From NCBI RefSeq assembly GCF_004114425.1, contig NZ_RDQF01000015.1, positions 1-64,000 on the forward strand: a stretch of DNA of 64,000 nucleotides. The letters run 5' to 3'. Of this stretch, positions 1 to 7,848 are shown piece after piece. Position 1 is the first letter of the stretch; each line of letters opens with the position of its first letter. The notes beneath the pieces were generated by a model that did not search any database, was not told the origin of the DNA, and saw nothing but the letters and a program-made list of their open reading frames with translations. The position numbers and the translations under genes were made by a program. The DNA is from Bradyrhizobium vignae. GTDB taxonomy: Bacteria > Pseudomonadota > Alphaproteobacteria > Rhizobiales > Xanthobacteraceae.

Positions 1-77
1 GACCACGGCGCCCTGACGGAGACGCGCTCTTGTGCATTCTTGGCATGGAAGGCCACTTGCTTGGCTCCGCTGTCGCG

Positions 78-122
78 GTCAACCCCCGAAGCCCGAAGGG
101 GCGCGGCACGCGCGGGGTTGAC
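78..122. repeat. Imperfectly spaced inverted repeat
   Basis: Nine-base arms GTCAACCCC (78-86) and GGGGTTGAC (114-122) face each other across about 27 bases. The rest of positions 1-280 shows no convincing coding frame. It could be the footprint of a lost mobile element or a weak hairpin. Nothing else supports a function. Confidence 0.3.
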
Positions 123-280
123 GGCGATAGCGCGAGCCGAGCAAAAATAGCCGTGCCATGAATGCGTCACGCTGAAATGCAGCAGATTGCAGGCCATCTC
201 AATTTGAAGCGAACTTGGAGCAGATGACTTTGAAACCCCGCGACAACCCGATCGGCACGAGGTTGTCACCCATCTCTTAG

Positions 281-481
281 GTACGTTTCGTTACCCATGT
301 CTCCGGGCCGGACATCATCGCACTCTTCCACGATCGCGGACTCGAACCCCGGATCGCACATGAAGCGCGCGAGCTTCAGATTGCGGTCGGCCTCGTCGCT
401 GCCGAGGAAGGCGCTTGCATCGTGCCGGTCCGGCCGAATCTCAGTCGGCGCGAGATGCCGTCTCTGACCGAACTCGGGTGA
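281..481 (+). pseudogene. LysR-type regulator, C-terminal remnant
   Basis: Reading forward in the frame that ends with the stop at 479-481 gives a peptide of about 66 residues that matches the end of the effector-binding domain of LysR regulators of the BenM/CatM type. It includes IALFHDRGLEPRIAHEARE followed by a VGLVAAEEGACIVPV stretch. The frame is closed upstream by a stop at 278-280, so the helix-turn-helix and most of the effector domain are missing. It is therefore a decayed fragment. The frame running the other way over the same bases looks like a shadow. Confidence 0.65.
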
Positions 482-683
482 CATCCTTCACCTCAACGGC
501 AGGAGAAGCAGCTCCCCAGCTATTTCTCACGTAGTTGAGCACCGCTGCGATCTGGCGATCATCGAGTTGCCGGCCATACGGCGGCATACCCGGCGCTGTC
601 GGCTCGGCTTGCGTGCTTGCACTGCGGGCGCCCCGGAGAAAGTTTCGGATCACCGTCGTCGGATCACTCGAGCGGACCATCGC
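441..683 (-). pseudogene. Cytochrome c C-terminal remnant
   Basis: The minus strand encodes about 80 residues resembling the end of a class I cytochrome c domain of the kind attached to alcohol/aldehyde dehydrogenases. It has a VRSSDPTTVIRNFLRGA segment, the APGMPPYG motif carrying the probable axial methionine, and DRQIAAVLNYVRNSWG. No CxxCH haem-binding motif is present, because the reading frame upstream of about 683 runs into the histidine kinase remnant. It is a truncated fragment abutting two other broken genes and cannot make a working cytochrome. Confidence 0.7.
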
Positions 684-689
684 CGACTC

Positions 690-1465
690 GCGAACTGACG
701 GAAAGAGGTGGGCGACCCCTTTGCAGCGAGCGAAAGTGAACGCAGGTACCGGCAAGTGCAGGCGGAACTGGCGCATGCAAATCGCGTGGTGACGATGGGC
801 CAGATCACAGGGTCAATCGCCCACGAGGTAAACGAGCCGATCACGGCTGCGGTCATCCGTGCGCAGGCAGCCTTGCGCTGGCTCGGACGCGAGCCGCCAG
901 ATCTTGGAGAGGTGCGGGAGTTGCTCACCCAGGTCGTCAGGAATGCCGCGCGAGCCGGCGAGGTCGTTGGACGGATCCGGGATATCATTAAGAAAGTGCC
1001 CCCCGGCAGGACTTGCTGGAGATCAACGGCCCGATCCGCGAAGTGATCGAACTCACCCGCAGCGAGGCGACCAAGAATGGCGTGTCCGTGAGCGCGCATC
1101 TGCCCGAAGGCCTGCCTCTCATTCGTGGCGATCGTGTTCAACTCAGCAAGTCGTGCTGAATCTCATCATAAACGCCATCGAAGCCATGAGTGGCGTCAGC
1201 GATGGTGCCCGAGAATTGCAGATCACCACGGCCAAAACAGAGTCGGATGACGTGCTTGTGGCCGTCCGAGATTCGGGTCCTGGATTTACGCCGGCAACAC
1301 TCGAACGCATTTTTGAGGCCTTCTACACAACCAAAGCATCTGGCTGGGCTGTCGATCTGTCGTTCGATGGTCGAAGCACACGGCGGACGTTTTTGGGCGA
1401 GCGCGAATGACCCCCGGGGCGCCTTGTTTCAGTTCGCTCTACCTCCAGGAGAGGGAGACCGCTGA
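690..1465 (+). pseudogene. Sensor histidine kinase remnant, frameshifted
   Basis: The HisKA H-box (MGQITGSIAHEVNEPI) and HATPase_c motifs (N-box LNLIINAIEAM, G1 DSGPGF, then LSICRSMVEAHGG) are all recognisable but lie in three or four frames. The frame breaks near 1005, near 1147 (one base apparently lost before the QQVVLNLI segment) and near 1345 (SG to LSIC). The closest relative in the window is the C-terminus of the 2106-residue kinase at 28126-34446, so this is a decayed paralogue. Sensor domains are absent. Three independent shifts next to two other gene fragments make assembly error unlikely. Confidence 0.8.
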
Positions 1466-1839
1466 GCATGATGGTGGTCCGGGTGTGCATGTCCGACGTC
1501 AAGCAGACGCAATTGTTGCTACGATGGCAGAAGCCTGGTCACCCAGCTTGCGATTCTAACCGACGATTTTCCCTTTTGAATCCGACGCCGAGCGGCTCGA
1601 GCTTTCGGCACCGTCTTCTTAACGCGAAATCCGTCCTTCGACCCACGTTCCGAGCTACGGTTCGCGCGATGACTAGGGGTGATATCGCGCCACTTCTTTA
1701 GGCATCATCTGAAGCGGAATTGAGCAACTCCCGGCATGCTGCATTGCTTTGAACCTGTTTGGCCGAATTCTCGCGTCAGGGACTGTTGTGACTCGCCAAC
1801 GCCAAACCTAGCGTCCTGCCAACGTAGGGAGAGCGAGCT
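1466..1839. other. Non-coding stretch before the nitrile hydratase operon
   Basis: This 374-bp stretch separates the kinase remnant from the cobW-like gene. A 77-codon open frame at 1468-1701 has no recognisable content and is probably spurious. The right end carries the weak copy of the shared upstream element described at 1748-1775, and the operon promoter must lie here. Confidence 0.5.
1748..1775 (+). promoter_or_regulatory. Shared upstream element, copy 8 (degenerate)
   Basis: TTTG at 1748 and TTTG at 1758 keep the 10-bp period of the shared element. They are followed by GCCGAATT and CTCGCG, two bases closer than in the seven good copies. It ends 64 bp before the ATG of the CobW-like gene, a distance seen for good copies. 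It may be a degenerate member or a coincidence. Confidence 0.35.
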
Positions 1840-2844
1840 ATGCCAACAACATCATCGCGGAAAATTCCAGTCACGGTTCTAACCGGCTTTCTGGGATCGG
1901 GGAAAACAACTCTGCTCAACCAACTGCTCGAAAGCGATCTATTGGCGGATTCCGCCGTCATCGTGAACGAGTTTGGATCGATCAGTATCGATGCTGAATT
2001 GGTCGTCGGCGTCGACGAAGAGATCCTGCAGATCAACAACGGTTGCATCTGCTGCACCGTCCGGAAGGACCTCGTTTCAACGATCACCAATTTGCTCTCC
2101 GGCGAGAAAACGATCCGTCGGATCCTCATCGAGACGACCGGGCTTGCCGATCCCGCAGCCGTCATTCAAAGCTTCATCGTCGACGAAACCCTGTCGGACG
2201 CCACTACGCTCGATGCGGTCGTCACCGTAATCGATGCTGTCCATATCGACCATTGGCTCGCCGACCAGAGCTCGGGCGAAAACGTTGCCGCGGAGCAAAT
2301 CGCGTTCGCCGACGTCGTGGTGATCAGCAAGCGTGATCTGGTTGACGCTTCCGCTTTTGCCGCACGCGAAGCAACTGTTCGAGGCATCAATCCGATGGCG
2401 CGCATCGTTTCGGCCATCAACGGCCGCGTCGACATCGGCTCAATCATCGATGTCAAGGCCTTCGACTTGAAGAACTGCCTGGCCATCGAACCGTTGCTGC
2501 TCTCCGAATTCGAGCACGAGCACGATCTCTCCGTCGTCAGCGTTGAGGTTCGTGAGGATCGCCCGCTGGACGGCCCGCGCTTCTTCCGGTGGCTAAACGC
2601 CTTTGTTCAACAGAACGGCGAAACGCTACTGCGCTCGAAGGGCATTCTTTGGCTGAAAGGGGAAGCGCGGCGCTGGGTGTTTCACGGTGTCCATATGACG
2701 CTTGAGGGTAGACCGGGCCGGCCTTGGGCGGCGAACGAGCCTCGATTCAGCGCGATCGTCTTCATCGGAAGAGGGCTCGATGCTGTTCAAATTCGCAGCG
2801 GCATCGCCGATTTGGCTCGACCCGGCACAAGTCTGGTCGCTTAG
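1840..2844 (+). CDS. CobW/P47K-family metallochaperone GTPase
   Basis: This 334-residue protein belongs to the COG0523 GTPases (CobW, HypB-like, nitrile hydratase activator P47K). A Walker A motif GFLGSGKTT lies at about residues 16-24 and the family's CxCC metal site (GCICC) at about 68-72. The C-terminal half matches the CobW C-domain. It opens a same-strand block with a DUF1097 protein and the nitrile hydratase subunits, so cobalt delivery or enzyme activation is the likely role. It is shorter than classical P47K (about 400 residues). The ATG at 1840 follows a GGGAGAGCGAG ribosome site. Confidence 0.85.
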   Translation: MPTTSSRKIPVTVLTGFLGSGKTTLLNQLLESDLLADSAVIVNEFGSISIDAELVVGVDEEILQINNGCICCTVRKDLVSTITNLLSGEKTIRRILIETTGLADPAAVIQSFIVDETLSDATTLDAVVTVIDAVHIDHWLADQSSGENVAAEQIAFADVVVISKRDLVDASAFAAREATVRGINPMARIVSAINGRVDIGSIIDVKAFDLKNCLAIEPLLLSEFEHEHDLSVVSVEVREDRPLDGPRFFRWLNAFVQQNGETLLRSKGILWLKGEARRWVFHGVHMTLEGRPGRPWAANEPRFSAIVFIGRGLDAVQIRSGIADLARPGTSLVA

Positions 2845-2875
2845 CGACCCGCCAATCCAATTTCAACGGGAGAAA

Positions 2876-3379
2876 ATGGCGATGACGCCCCTGCTCGCCC
2901 TAACGATAAGCATCGCCGTGCTCGGTGGCGTGGACACCTACTTGACTGCAACCGTCCTGCCCATTCCGGTCTGGGTGACATTCATCGCCTGGGCTTCGTT
3001 CTTCGCTTGCGGCGGCACGTCGGCGGGCTTTGTCAAATCGGTCGCGTCGAACTGGATTGGGGTCATCATATCCAGCTTTTGCCTGCTCGCCATTGCGGCG
3101 GCTCCGGGGTCGGCCGCGTTTGCCGCAGTGAGCGTCGGTCTGGGCAGTGGCGCGATGATTCTCGCCTCCTCCCATCGGGCATTGGGATTTCCGCCCGCCA
3201 TCGTCTTCGGCTTTGCCTCGACCGTCGGAACGGTCGCCGCTACGGGAAGTCCGATCACGGATGCGAGTATCACTAACCCGGCGTTGACTGCAGCATTTTC
3301 CATACTGGTCGGAGCCGCGTTCGGCTTCGTTTCCGAGAAGTTCGCCGACGTTCTGGCCACGCGCCGGGCTACGGCCTAA
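2876..3379 (+). CDS. DUF1097 membrane protein
   Basis: The 167-residue protein is strongly hydrophobic along its whole length, with about five predicted membrane segments and small-residue-rich helices typical of the DUF1097 family. The start at 2876 follows a GGGAGAAA ribosome site. An in-frame extension back to 2702 would overlap the upstream gene and is unlikely. It sits between the CobW-like GTPase and the nitrile hydratase beta subunit, so it may move a metal, substrate or product across the inner membrane. No transport function has been established for the family. Confidence 0.75.
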   Translation: MAMTPLLALTISIAVLGGVDTYLTATVLPIPVWVTFIAWASFFACGGTSAGFVKSVASNWIGVIISSFCLLAIAAAPGSAAFAAVSVGLGSGAMILASSHRALGFPPAIVFGFASTVGTVAATGSPITDASITNPALTAAFSILVGAAFGFVSEKFADVLATRRATA

Positions 3380-3400
3380 TCAAGCGAGGGGAAACCGCTT

Positions 3401-4123
3401 ATGAAATTGCAGCACTATCTCGGCGGCCTTGAAGGGCTCGATCCGATATCACTCGAAACGCGCGTGTTCGTGGAGGCCTGGGAGGAGAGGATTTTTGGTA
3501 TCCACACCGCCATGATGGCGTTGAGCCCCCAGCTCAATCTCGCCGCAACGCCGAGCACTTTCGGCACGGTCTGGACCTGGGCGGATCTCCGCAAGGGCGC
3601 CGAATCGATGAACCCGTTCGATTATTTCAAATTTCGATACTACGAAAAATGGCTAGGCGGCATCTCCGCGTACTTCGTGGCCAATGGCTACATCACCCAG
3701 GAGGAGCTGGACGCGCGCACCAAGGATTTCCTGACCTCGCCGCCGGCAATGCCAAAGGGCGGCGATGCTGCGGTGGACGCTCGCGTGCGGACATATCTGC
3801 TGGTCGGCGATGATCCGAAGCGGGATCGGTCTACTCCGCCGCGATTCGCGTCGGGCGACGTCGTTCGGGTCGCCAATCCAAACTCTGTCGATCATACCCG
3901 CGTGCCGGGCCATCTCCGCAACAAGCACGGCGTCATCGATAGCATTTATCCCGACGCCTACACATATCTTTGCGACACCGGCCCCGACGGCATTGGCGAG
4001 GCGATGCCGGTGTACTGCGTCAGGTTCGATCCGGAGGCCCTGTGGCCCGGTAACACCGAGAAGCACTTCACTTTCTACGCAGATATCTTCGAGGCTTACC
4101 TCGAGCCTGCGACCGCATCCTGA
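3401..4123 (+). CDS. nthB: Nitrile hydratase subunit beta
   Basis: This 240-residue protein matches nitrile hydratase beta. The N-terminal helical part has the GGLEGLD motif and a VEAWEERIFGIH helix. A C-terminal SH3-like barrel ends in HFTFYADIFEAYLE. Beta pairs with alpha to form the enzyme that hydrates nitriles to amides in the cytoplasm. The beta-alpha-accessory gene order is usual for cobalt-type enzymes. The ATG follows GAGGGGAAACC. The alpha gene starts 12 bp after the stop, indicating one operon. No amidase gene accompanies it in this window. Confidence 0.92.
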   Translation: MKLQHYLGGLEGLDPISLETRVFVEAWEERIFGIHTAMMALSPQLNLAATPSTFGTVWTWADLRKGAESMNPFDYFKFRYYEKWLGGISAYFVANGYITQEELDARTKDFLTSPPAMPKGGDAAVDARVRTYLLVGDDPKRDRSTPPRFASGDVVRVANPNSVDHTRVPGHLRNKHGVIDSIYPDAYTYLCDTGPDGIGEAMPVYCVRFDPEALWPGNTEKHFTFYADIFEAYLEPATAS

Positions 4124-4134
4124 GGAGGGCCACA

Positions 4135-4755
4135 ATGCAACGCTTTGAATATCCCACGGACCGTGAGACGGCGAATGCCGCGCGTGCGCGCGCACTCGAA
4201 TCCCTTCTGATCGAGAAGGGTGTGATCACAAGCGAAACCGTCGACAAAATCATGTCGATCTTTGCAACCGAAATGGGCCCCTTTAATGGAGCCAAGCTCG
4301 TCGCAAGGGCCTGGGTCGATCCGGCGTTCAAGATGCTCTTGGCCGAGAACACGATGGCTGCTGTCGAGAAGATGAACTTCGTCACCAAGGGCGCCGGCGC
4401 GGAAGGCGAGCATATGCGCGCGGCAATCAACACGCCGGAGGTGCACAATCTGATCATTTGCACTCTCTGCTCATGCTATCCTTGGCCGGTTTTGGGCTTG
4501 CCGCCTTATTGGTACAAGGACCCCTCATTTCGCGCACGTGCTGCGCGCGAACCGCGGAAGGTGCTGAGCGAATTCGGCCTGGATATTGATCCCGGCAAGG
4601 AGATCAAGACCTGGGACAGCAGCGCACAAATCCGCTGGTTCGTCGTTCCCGAGCGGCCTGCCGGCACCGACGGCTTCACCGAGGAGCAGTTGGCGGCTCT
4701 CGTCACCCCGGAGTCGATGATGGGTGTCAGCATGGTCAAACCGCCGGCCCGTTGA
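4135..4755 (+). CDS. nthA: Nitrile hydratase subunit alpha, cobalt type
   Basis: This 206-residue catalytic subunit carries the metal-binding claw CTLCSC at about residues 109-114. In this family threonine in the second position marks cobalt enzymes and serine iron enzymes. Two of the cysteines are expected to be oxidised to sulfinic and sulfenic acids. The following YPWPVLGLPPYWYK stretch is highly conserved. It has a strong ribosome site (AGGAGGGCCACA) and lies 12 bp behind the beta gene. A NiCoT transporter 3 kb downstream agrees with a cobalt requirement. Confidence 0.95.
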   Translation: MQRFEYPTDRETANAARARALESLLIEKGVITSETVDKIMSIFATEMGPFNGAKLVARAWVDPAFKMLLAENTMAAVEKMNFVTKGAGAEGEHMRAAINTPEVHNLIICTLCSCYPWPVLGLPPYWYKDPSFRARAAREPRKVLSEFGLDIDPGKEIKTWDSSAQIRWFVVPERPAGTDGFTEEQLAALVTPESMMGVSMVKPPAR

Positions 4756-4764
4756 GAGTTCAAG

Positions 4765-5082
4765 ATGCAGACGAATTTCGAGCATTTCGCTTTGGGAAGC
4801 ATGTTGGGGAAACCCGACATGCCGCCAAAGGACAATGGTAGCCTCCGCTTCGGCGCCCCATGGCAGCGCCAGGCATTCGGCATGGCGCTAGGTCTCTCAA
4901 AACAAGGCGTATTCGAATGGGATGACTTCCGGTCGGAGATGATAGCAAGCATCGTCGCGTGGGAAGCCGTCCACGAAACCAGCGACCCGAGCTGGGACTA
5001 CTATGAGATCTGGCTCACCGTACTAGAACGGATGGTGCAGCGGTCTGGCATCATCGGCCACCCAAACGACGCCTCTTTCTAG
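4765..5082 (+). CDS. Nitrile hydratase accessory protein (NhlE/P14K-like)
   Basis: The 105-residue protein resembles the N-terminal domain of nitrile hydratase beta, as do the small accessory proteins encoded after cobalt-type alpha genes. It contains PWQRQAFGMALGLSKQGVFEW and WEAVHETSDPSWDYYEIWL. In Rhodococcus and Pseudomonas relatives this protein escorts cobalt-loaded alpha subunit into the enzyme by subunit exchange. It starts 9 bp after the alpha stop with only a weak ribosome site, so translational coupling is likely. Confidence 0.88.
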   Translation: MQTNFEHFALGSMLGKPDMPPKDNGSLRFGAPWQRQAFGMALGLSKQGVFEWDDFRSEMIASIVAWEAVHETSDPSWDYYEIWLTVLERMVQRSGIIGHPNDASF

Positions 5083-5404
5083 ACTTGTTCGATTCCATTC
5101 GTCGACAGGATTCCCGCCAGCGTCCTTAGACCTGGCCGGTGTAGGTCGACGCCATCGGAAGAGAAGCAGCGAATTGTGGAACTCACAGGTCGACCCGCGC
5201 CTTCCCTCGGCGCAGGATTGATATCCCCAAGCTCCATTGAATAATGCGTCACCGATCGGAACAACGCGACGCGTCAGATCCGCGGAGTTGGGCCGCGACC
5301 GTGCAAGAGTCCGAATACCGCGCAAGTTTGGCCGAAATTGACGCACCCGAGGTGACTGGTCGGAACGACAATTGCATGAATTTTGGGCCCATTGAGGATC
5401 ATTG
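5083..5404. other. Non-coding gap after the nitrile hydratase genes
   Basis: This gap of about 320 bp between the accessory gene and the first AraC-type regulator shows no coding frame with recognisable content. No clear terminator hairpin with a T-run is visible, so read-through into the regulator cannot be excluded. The promoter of the regulator presumably lies here. Confidence 0.4.
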
Positions 5405-6406
5405 ATGCGCATCGCCCTACTCGCCCCGCCAGGTGTTCAGTCGCTCGACATTGTCGGCCCAGCCGAAGTGTTCTGGGAAGCGGCGCGGCGGCTGGGAGAC
5501 CCCGGCGCTTACACCGTGCAAGTCATAGCGGGCTCGGCCGATCCCGTTCTTGGCACGGGCGGCCTGCGCTTCCTGGCTGACCGACATATCTTTCAAGCGG
5601 ATGAACCGATCGACACGCTTCTGGTCGGCGGCGATCCGTCGTTCGAGACGATTGACCCTGCCATTGTGCAATGGCTGCGTCGGCGCGCTAGTACGGTCCG
5701 CCGACTCGGATCCGTTTGTACCGGAGTCTTCCTGCTCGCAGCAGCTGGCTTGCTCGACGGAAAACGTGTAACGACGCATTGGGAATGTGCAACCCGCCTG
5801 CGGAACGAGTATCCCGATCTCAATATCGATTCGGACCAGATCTTCATCAGGGACGGCAACCTCTGCACGACCGCCGGCGTCACCGCGGGCATGGACTTGG
5901 CACTCGCGCTCGTCGAAGAAGATTATGGTCGAGACTTGGCACTCATCGTCGCGCGCTACATGGTGATGTTCCTGAAACGCCCGGGCGGCCAATCGCAGTT
6001 TAGCGCTCACCTTGCCGCACAGATGTCTGGCAAGACCAAGATTCAACAAGTGCAGCAATACGTCCTTGATAATCTCGCAATGCCGCTCTCGGTCGATAGC
6101 TTGGCCGAACAGGCGGGTATGAGCGTGAGGAATTTCGCACGCGTGTTTCGCCAGGAAATGAACATGACGCCTACGGAGTTCGTGGACGCAGCAAGACTGG
6201 ATGCCGCGCGCCTGCTTCTCGAAGATGGCGGAAAATCGCTCCAGCAGATCGCCGCACGCTGTGGCTTTGGCAATGCCGACGGCATGCGGAGAGCATTCGT
6301 CCGGAACCTCGGCGTAGGTCCGGGGGAATACCGGCTTCGTTTTCGAAGTGCCTGGGCAGGTACGAATCACGCCCCGCAACGCCATACACACCCCAGCCGT
6401 TCGTAA
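5405..6406 (+). CDS. GlxA-like DJ-1/AraC transcriptional regulator 1
   Basis: This 333-residue regulator has an N-terminal DJ-1/PfpI (class I amidotransferase-like) domain. The usual nucleophile-elbow cysteine is in SVCTGVFLLAAAGLLDG at about residue 105. Two AraC helix-turn-helix motifs follow from about residue 215 (LSVDSLAEQAGMSVRNFARVF and LQQIAARCGFG). The DJ-1 part usually senses rather than catalyses in these proteins. The ATG at 5405 follows TTGAGGATC. It is a tandem relative of the next gene and lies between the nitrile hydratase genes and a cobalt transporter, so control of that block is the likely role (inference). Confidence 0.88.
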   Translation: MRIALLAPPGVQSLDIVGPAEVFWEAARRLGDPGAYTVQVIAGSADPVLGTGGLRFLADRHIFQADEPIDTLLVGGDPSFETIDPAIVQWLRRRASTVRRLGSVCTGVFLLAAAGLLDGKRVTTHWECATRLRNEYPDLNIDSDQIFIRDGNLCTTAGVTAGMDLALALVEEDYGRDLALIVARYMVMFLKRPGGQSQFSAHLAAQMSGKTKIQQVQQYVLDNLAMPLSVDSLAEQAGMSVRNFARVFRQEMNMTPTEFVDAARLDAARLLLEDGGKSLQQIAARCGFGNADGMRRAFVRNLGVGPGEYRLRFRSAWAGTNHAPQRHTHPSRS

Positions 6407-6734
6407 CTGATGGAGCGTCTGCCGACGGATGTCGACCGTCAGCATGCGTCATCGCGACCTGCCGCAGCATTGCTGCAGACGCGTGGTGACGCCCTTCTTT
6501 TTGCGATCGAAATCTTCAACGATTACAGATTAAGTACAGGCCGGCTCTCGAAATGGCCGATGCCGACGTAACTTTGGCCGCTGCCTTCCTCAGTCGCCTT
6601 CTATAATTACAACGCTGGACGCTTTGTTGGATCAATGACAGGCGAGCCTGTCGGTCGGCACCGAAGCCGACTGCGGGCAACGGATCGTCATGGCCGCAGC
6701 AGGCCGCGAACGTCGAAAGCCGAGGCATCTACTG
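6407..6734. other. Non-coding gap between the two AraC-type genes
   Basis: About 330 bp without a believable gene. A short GC-rich palindrome lies near 6471-6483, with no following T-run. Frames crossing the region are low-quality shadows. Confidence 0.4.
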
Positions 6735-7796
6735 ATGGCGAACGTCGACACATCACCTTATGACTCGCCACACGAACACACTGACCAACCCAAGCCAACT
6801 CACCGGGTCGGCATTATCGTTATCAATGGATCGAACGCGATCGATTTCATGGGACCAAACGATGCGTTCCATGAAGCCAACAAATCCACCGCGTCGTCGA
6901 TCCGCTACCAAGTCGACCTCATCGGCCTGCAGCCCGGCCCGATCATTGGCTCGTCCGGCATACGCACGCTTCCGGACAAGATTATCAGACCGAACCTCGA
7001 AGCGGTCTACGACACGATCCTAATCGCTGGCACCCGAGAATTTCAACCATTTGAGGGCGACCACCTCCTATTGAACTGGTTGAGCCGAAACGCATCGTCA
7101 ATCCGGCGCATTTGCGCAACCTGCACCGGAACGTTCACCTTGGCATCAGCTGGCCTCCTCAACGGGCGGCGCGTCGCAACGCGTCATGACCACGCCAAGC
7201 AGTTTGCGAAGATGTACCCGCACGCTCTGGTGGAGGCGGACAGGCTCTTCGTCCGCGACGGCGCTTACTACACTGCGGTCGGTGGAATGGCGGGAATCGA
7301 CCTGTGCCTCTACCTCATCGAGAACGACTGTGGCCGCGCAACCTTTCTTGATGTCGCCCGCATGCTGTTCGTTTTCCTGAGGCGTCCCGGCACTCTGCCC
7401 CAAGTCAGTGAATTCCTGAAAGCGCAGTCAATCCAAAACACGCAGATCAGCCAGGTGATGGACTGGGCGCTGGATAATCTTACCGCCGATTTGTCGGTCG
7501 AGGCACTCGCCAAACGCGCAGCCATGAGCTCAAGAAACTTCAGTCGCGCGTTCACGGACGAAATGATGACCACGCCCGCCCGTTTTGTCGAAAACATCCG
7601 TGTCGAGGCCGCCCGCATCCTGCTGGAAACAACACCGCTGTCGATTCAGCAAATCGCCCATCAGGTCGGGTTCGGTAACCCAGCAAACATGCGGCGCGCG
7701 TTTATTCGCGCCTTTCAGGCTCTGCCCGCAGAATATCGGCACAGCATTGAACGCCCCGAGGAACACACCGCTCGACCAACTTTGATGAAGGCCTGA
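6735..7796 (+). CDS. GlxA-like DJ-1/AraC transcriptional regulator 2
   Basis: This 353-residue paralogue of the preceding gene has the same architecture: a DJ-1/PfpI domain with ATCTGTFTLASAGLLNG (Cys near residue 130), then a C-terminal AraC domain with LSVEALAKRAAMSSRNFSRAF and IQQIAHQVGFGNPANMRRAF. The start at 6735 is preferred to one 45 bp upstream because it removes an arginine-rich extension lacking family similarity. It ends 52 bp before the NiCoT gene, which it may control. Two diverged copies side by side suggest duplication followed by specialisation. Confidence 0.87.
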   Translation: MANVDTSPYDSPHEHTDQPKPTHRVGIIVINGSNAIDFMGPNDAFHEANKSTASSIRYQVDLIGLQPGPIIGSSGIRTLPDKIIRPNLEAVYDTILIAGTREFQPFEGDHLLLNWLSRNASSIRRICATCTGTFTLASAGLLNGRRVATRHDHAKQFAKMYPHALVEADRLFVRDGAYYTAVGGMAGIDLCLYLIENDCGRATFLDVARMLFVFLRRPGTLPQVSEFLKAQSIQNTQISQVMDWALDNLTADLSVEALAKRAAMSSRNFSRAFTDEMMTTPARFVENIRVEAARILLETTPLSIQQIAHQVGFGNPANMRRAFIRAFQALPAEYRHSIERPEEHTARPTLMKA

Positions 7797-7848
7797 GCGA
7801 TGGAGGAACGGCAAGCCATATCAACGTCACGGGAGTGGTTCAGACGCG

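Noticed and set aside
1468..1701. 77-codon frame after the kinase remnant
   Set aside because: No similarity or good ribosome site; placed in a decayed zone.
5417..6445. 342-codon minus-strand frame opposite the first AraC gene
   Set aside because: Composition is that of a shadow; the plus strand encodes a clear DJ-1/AraC protein.
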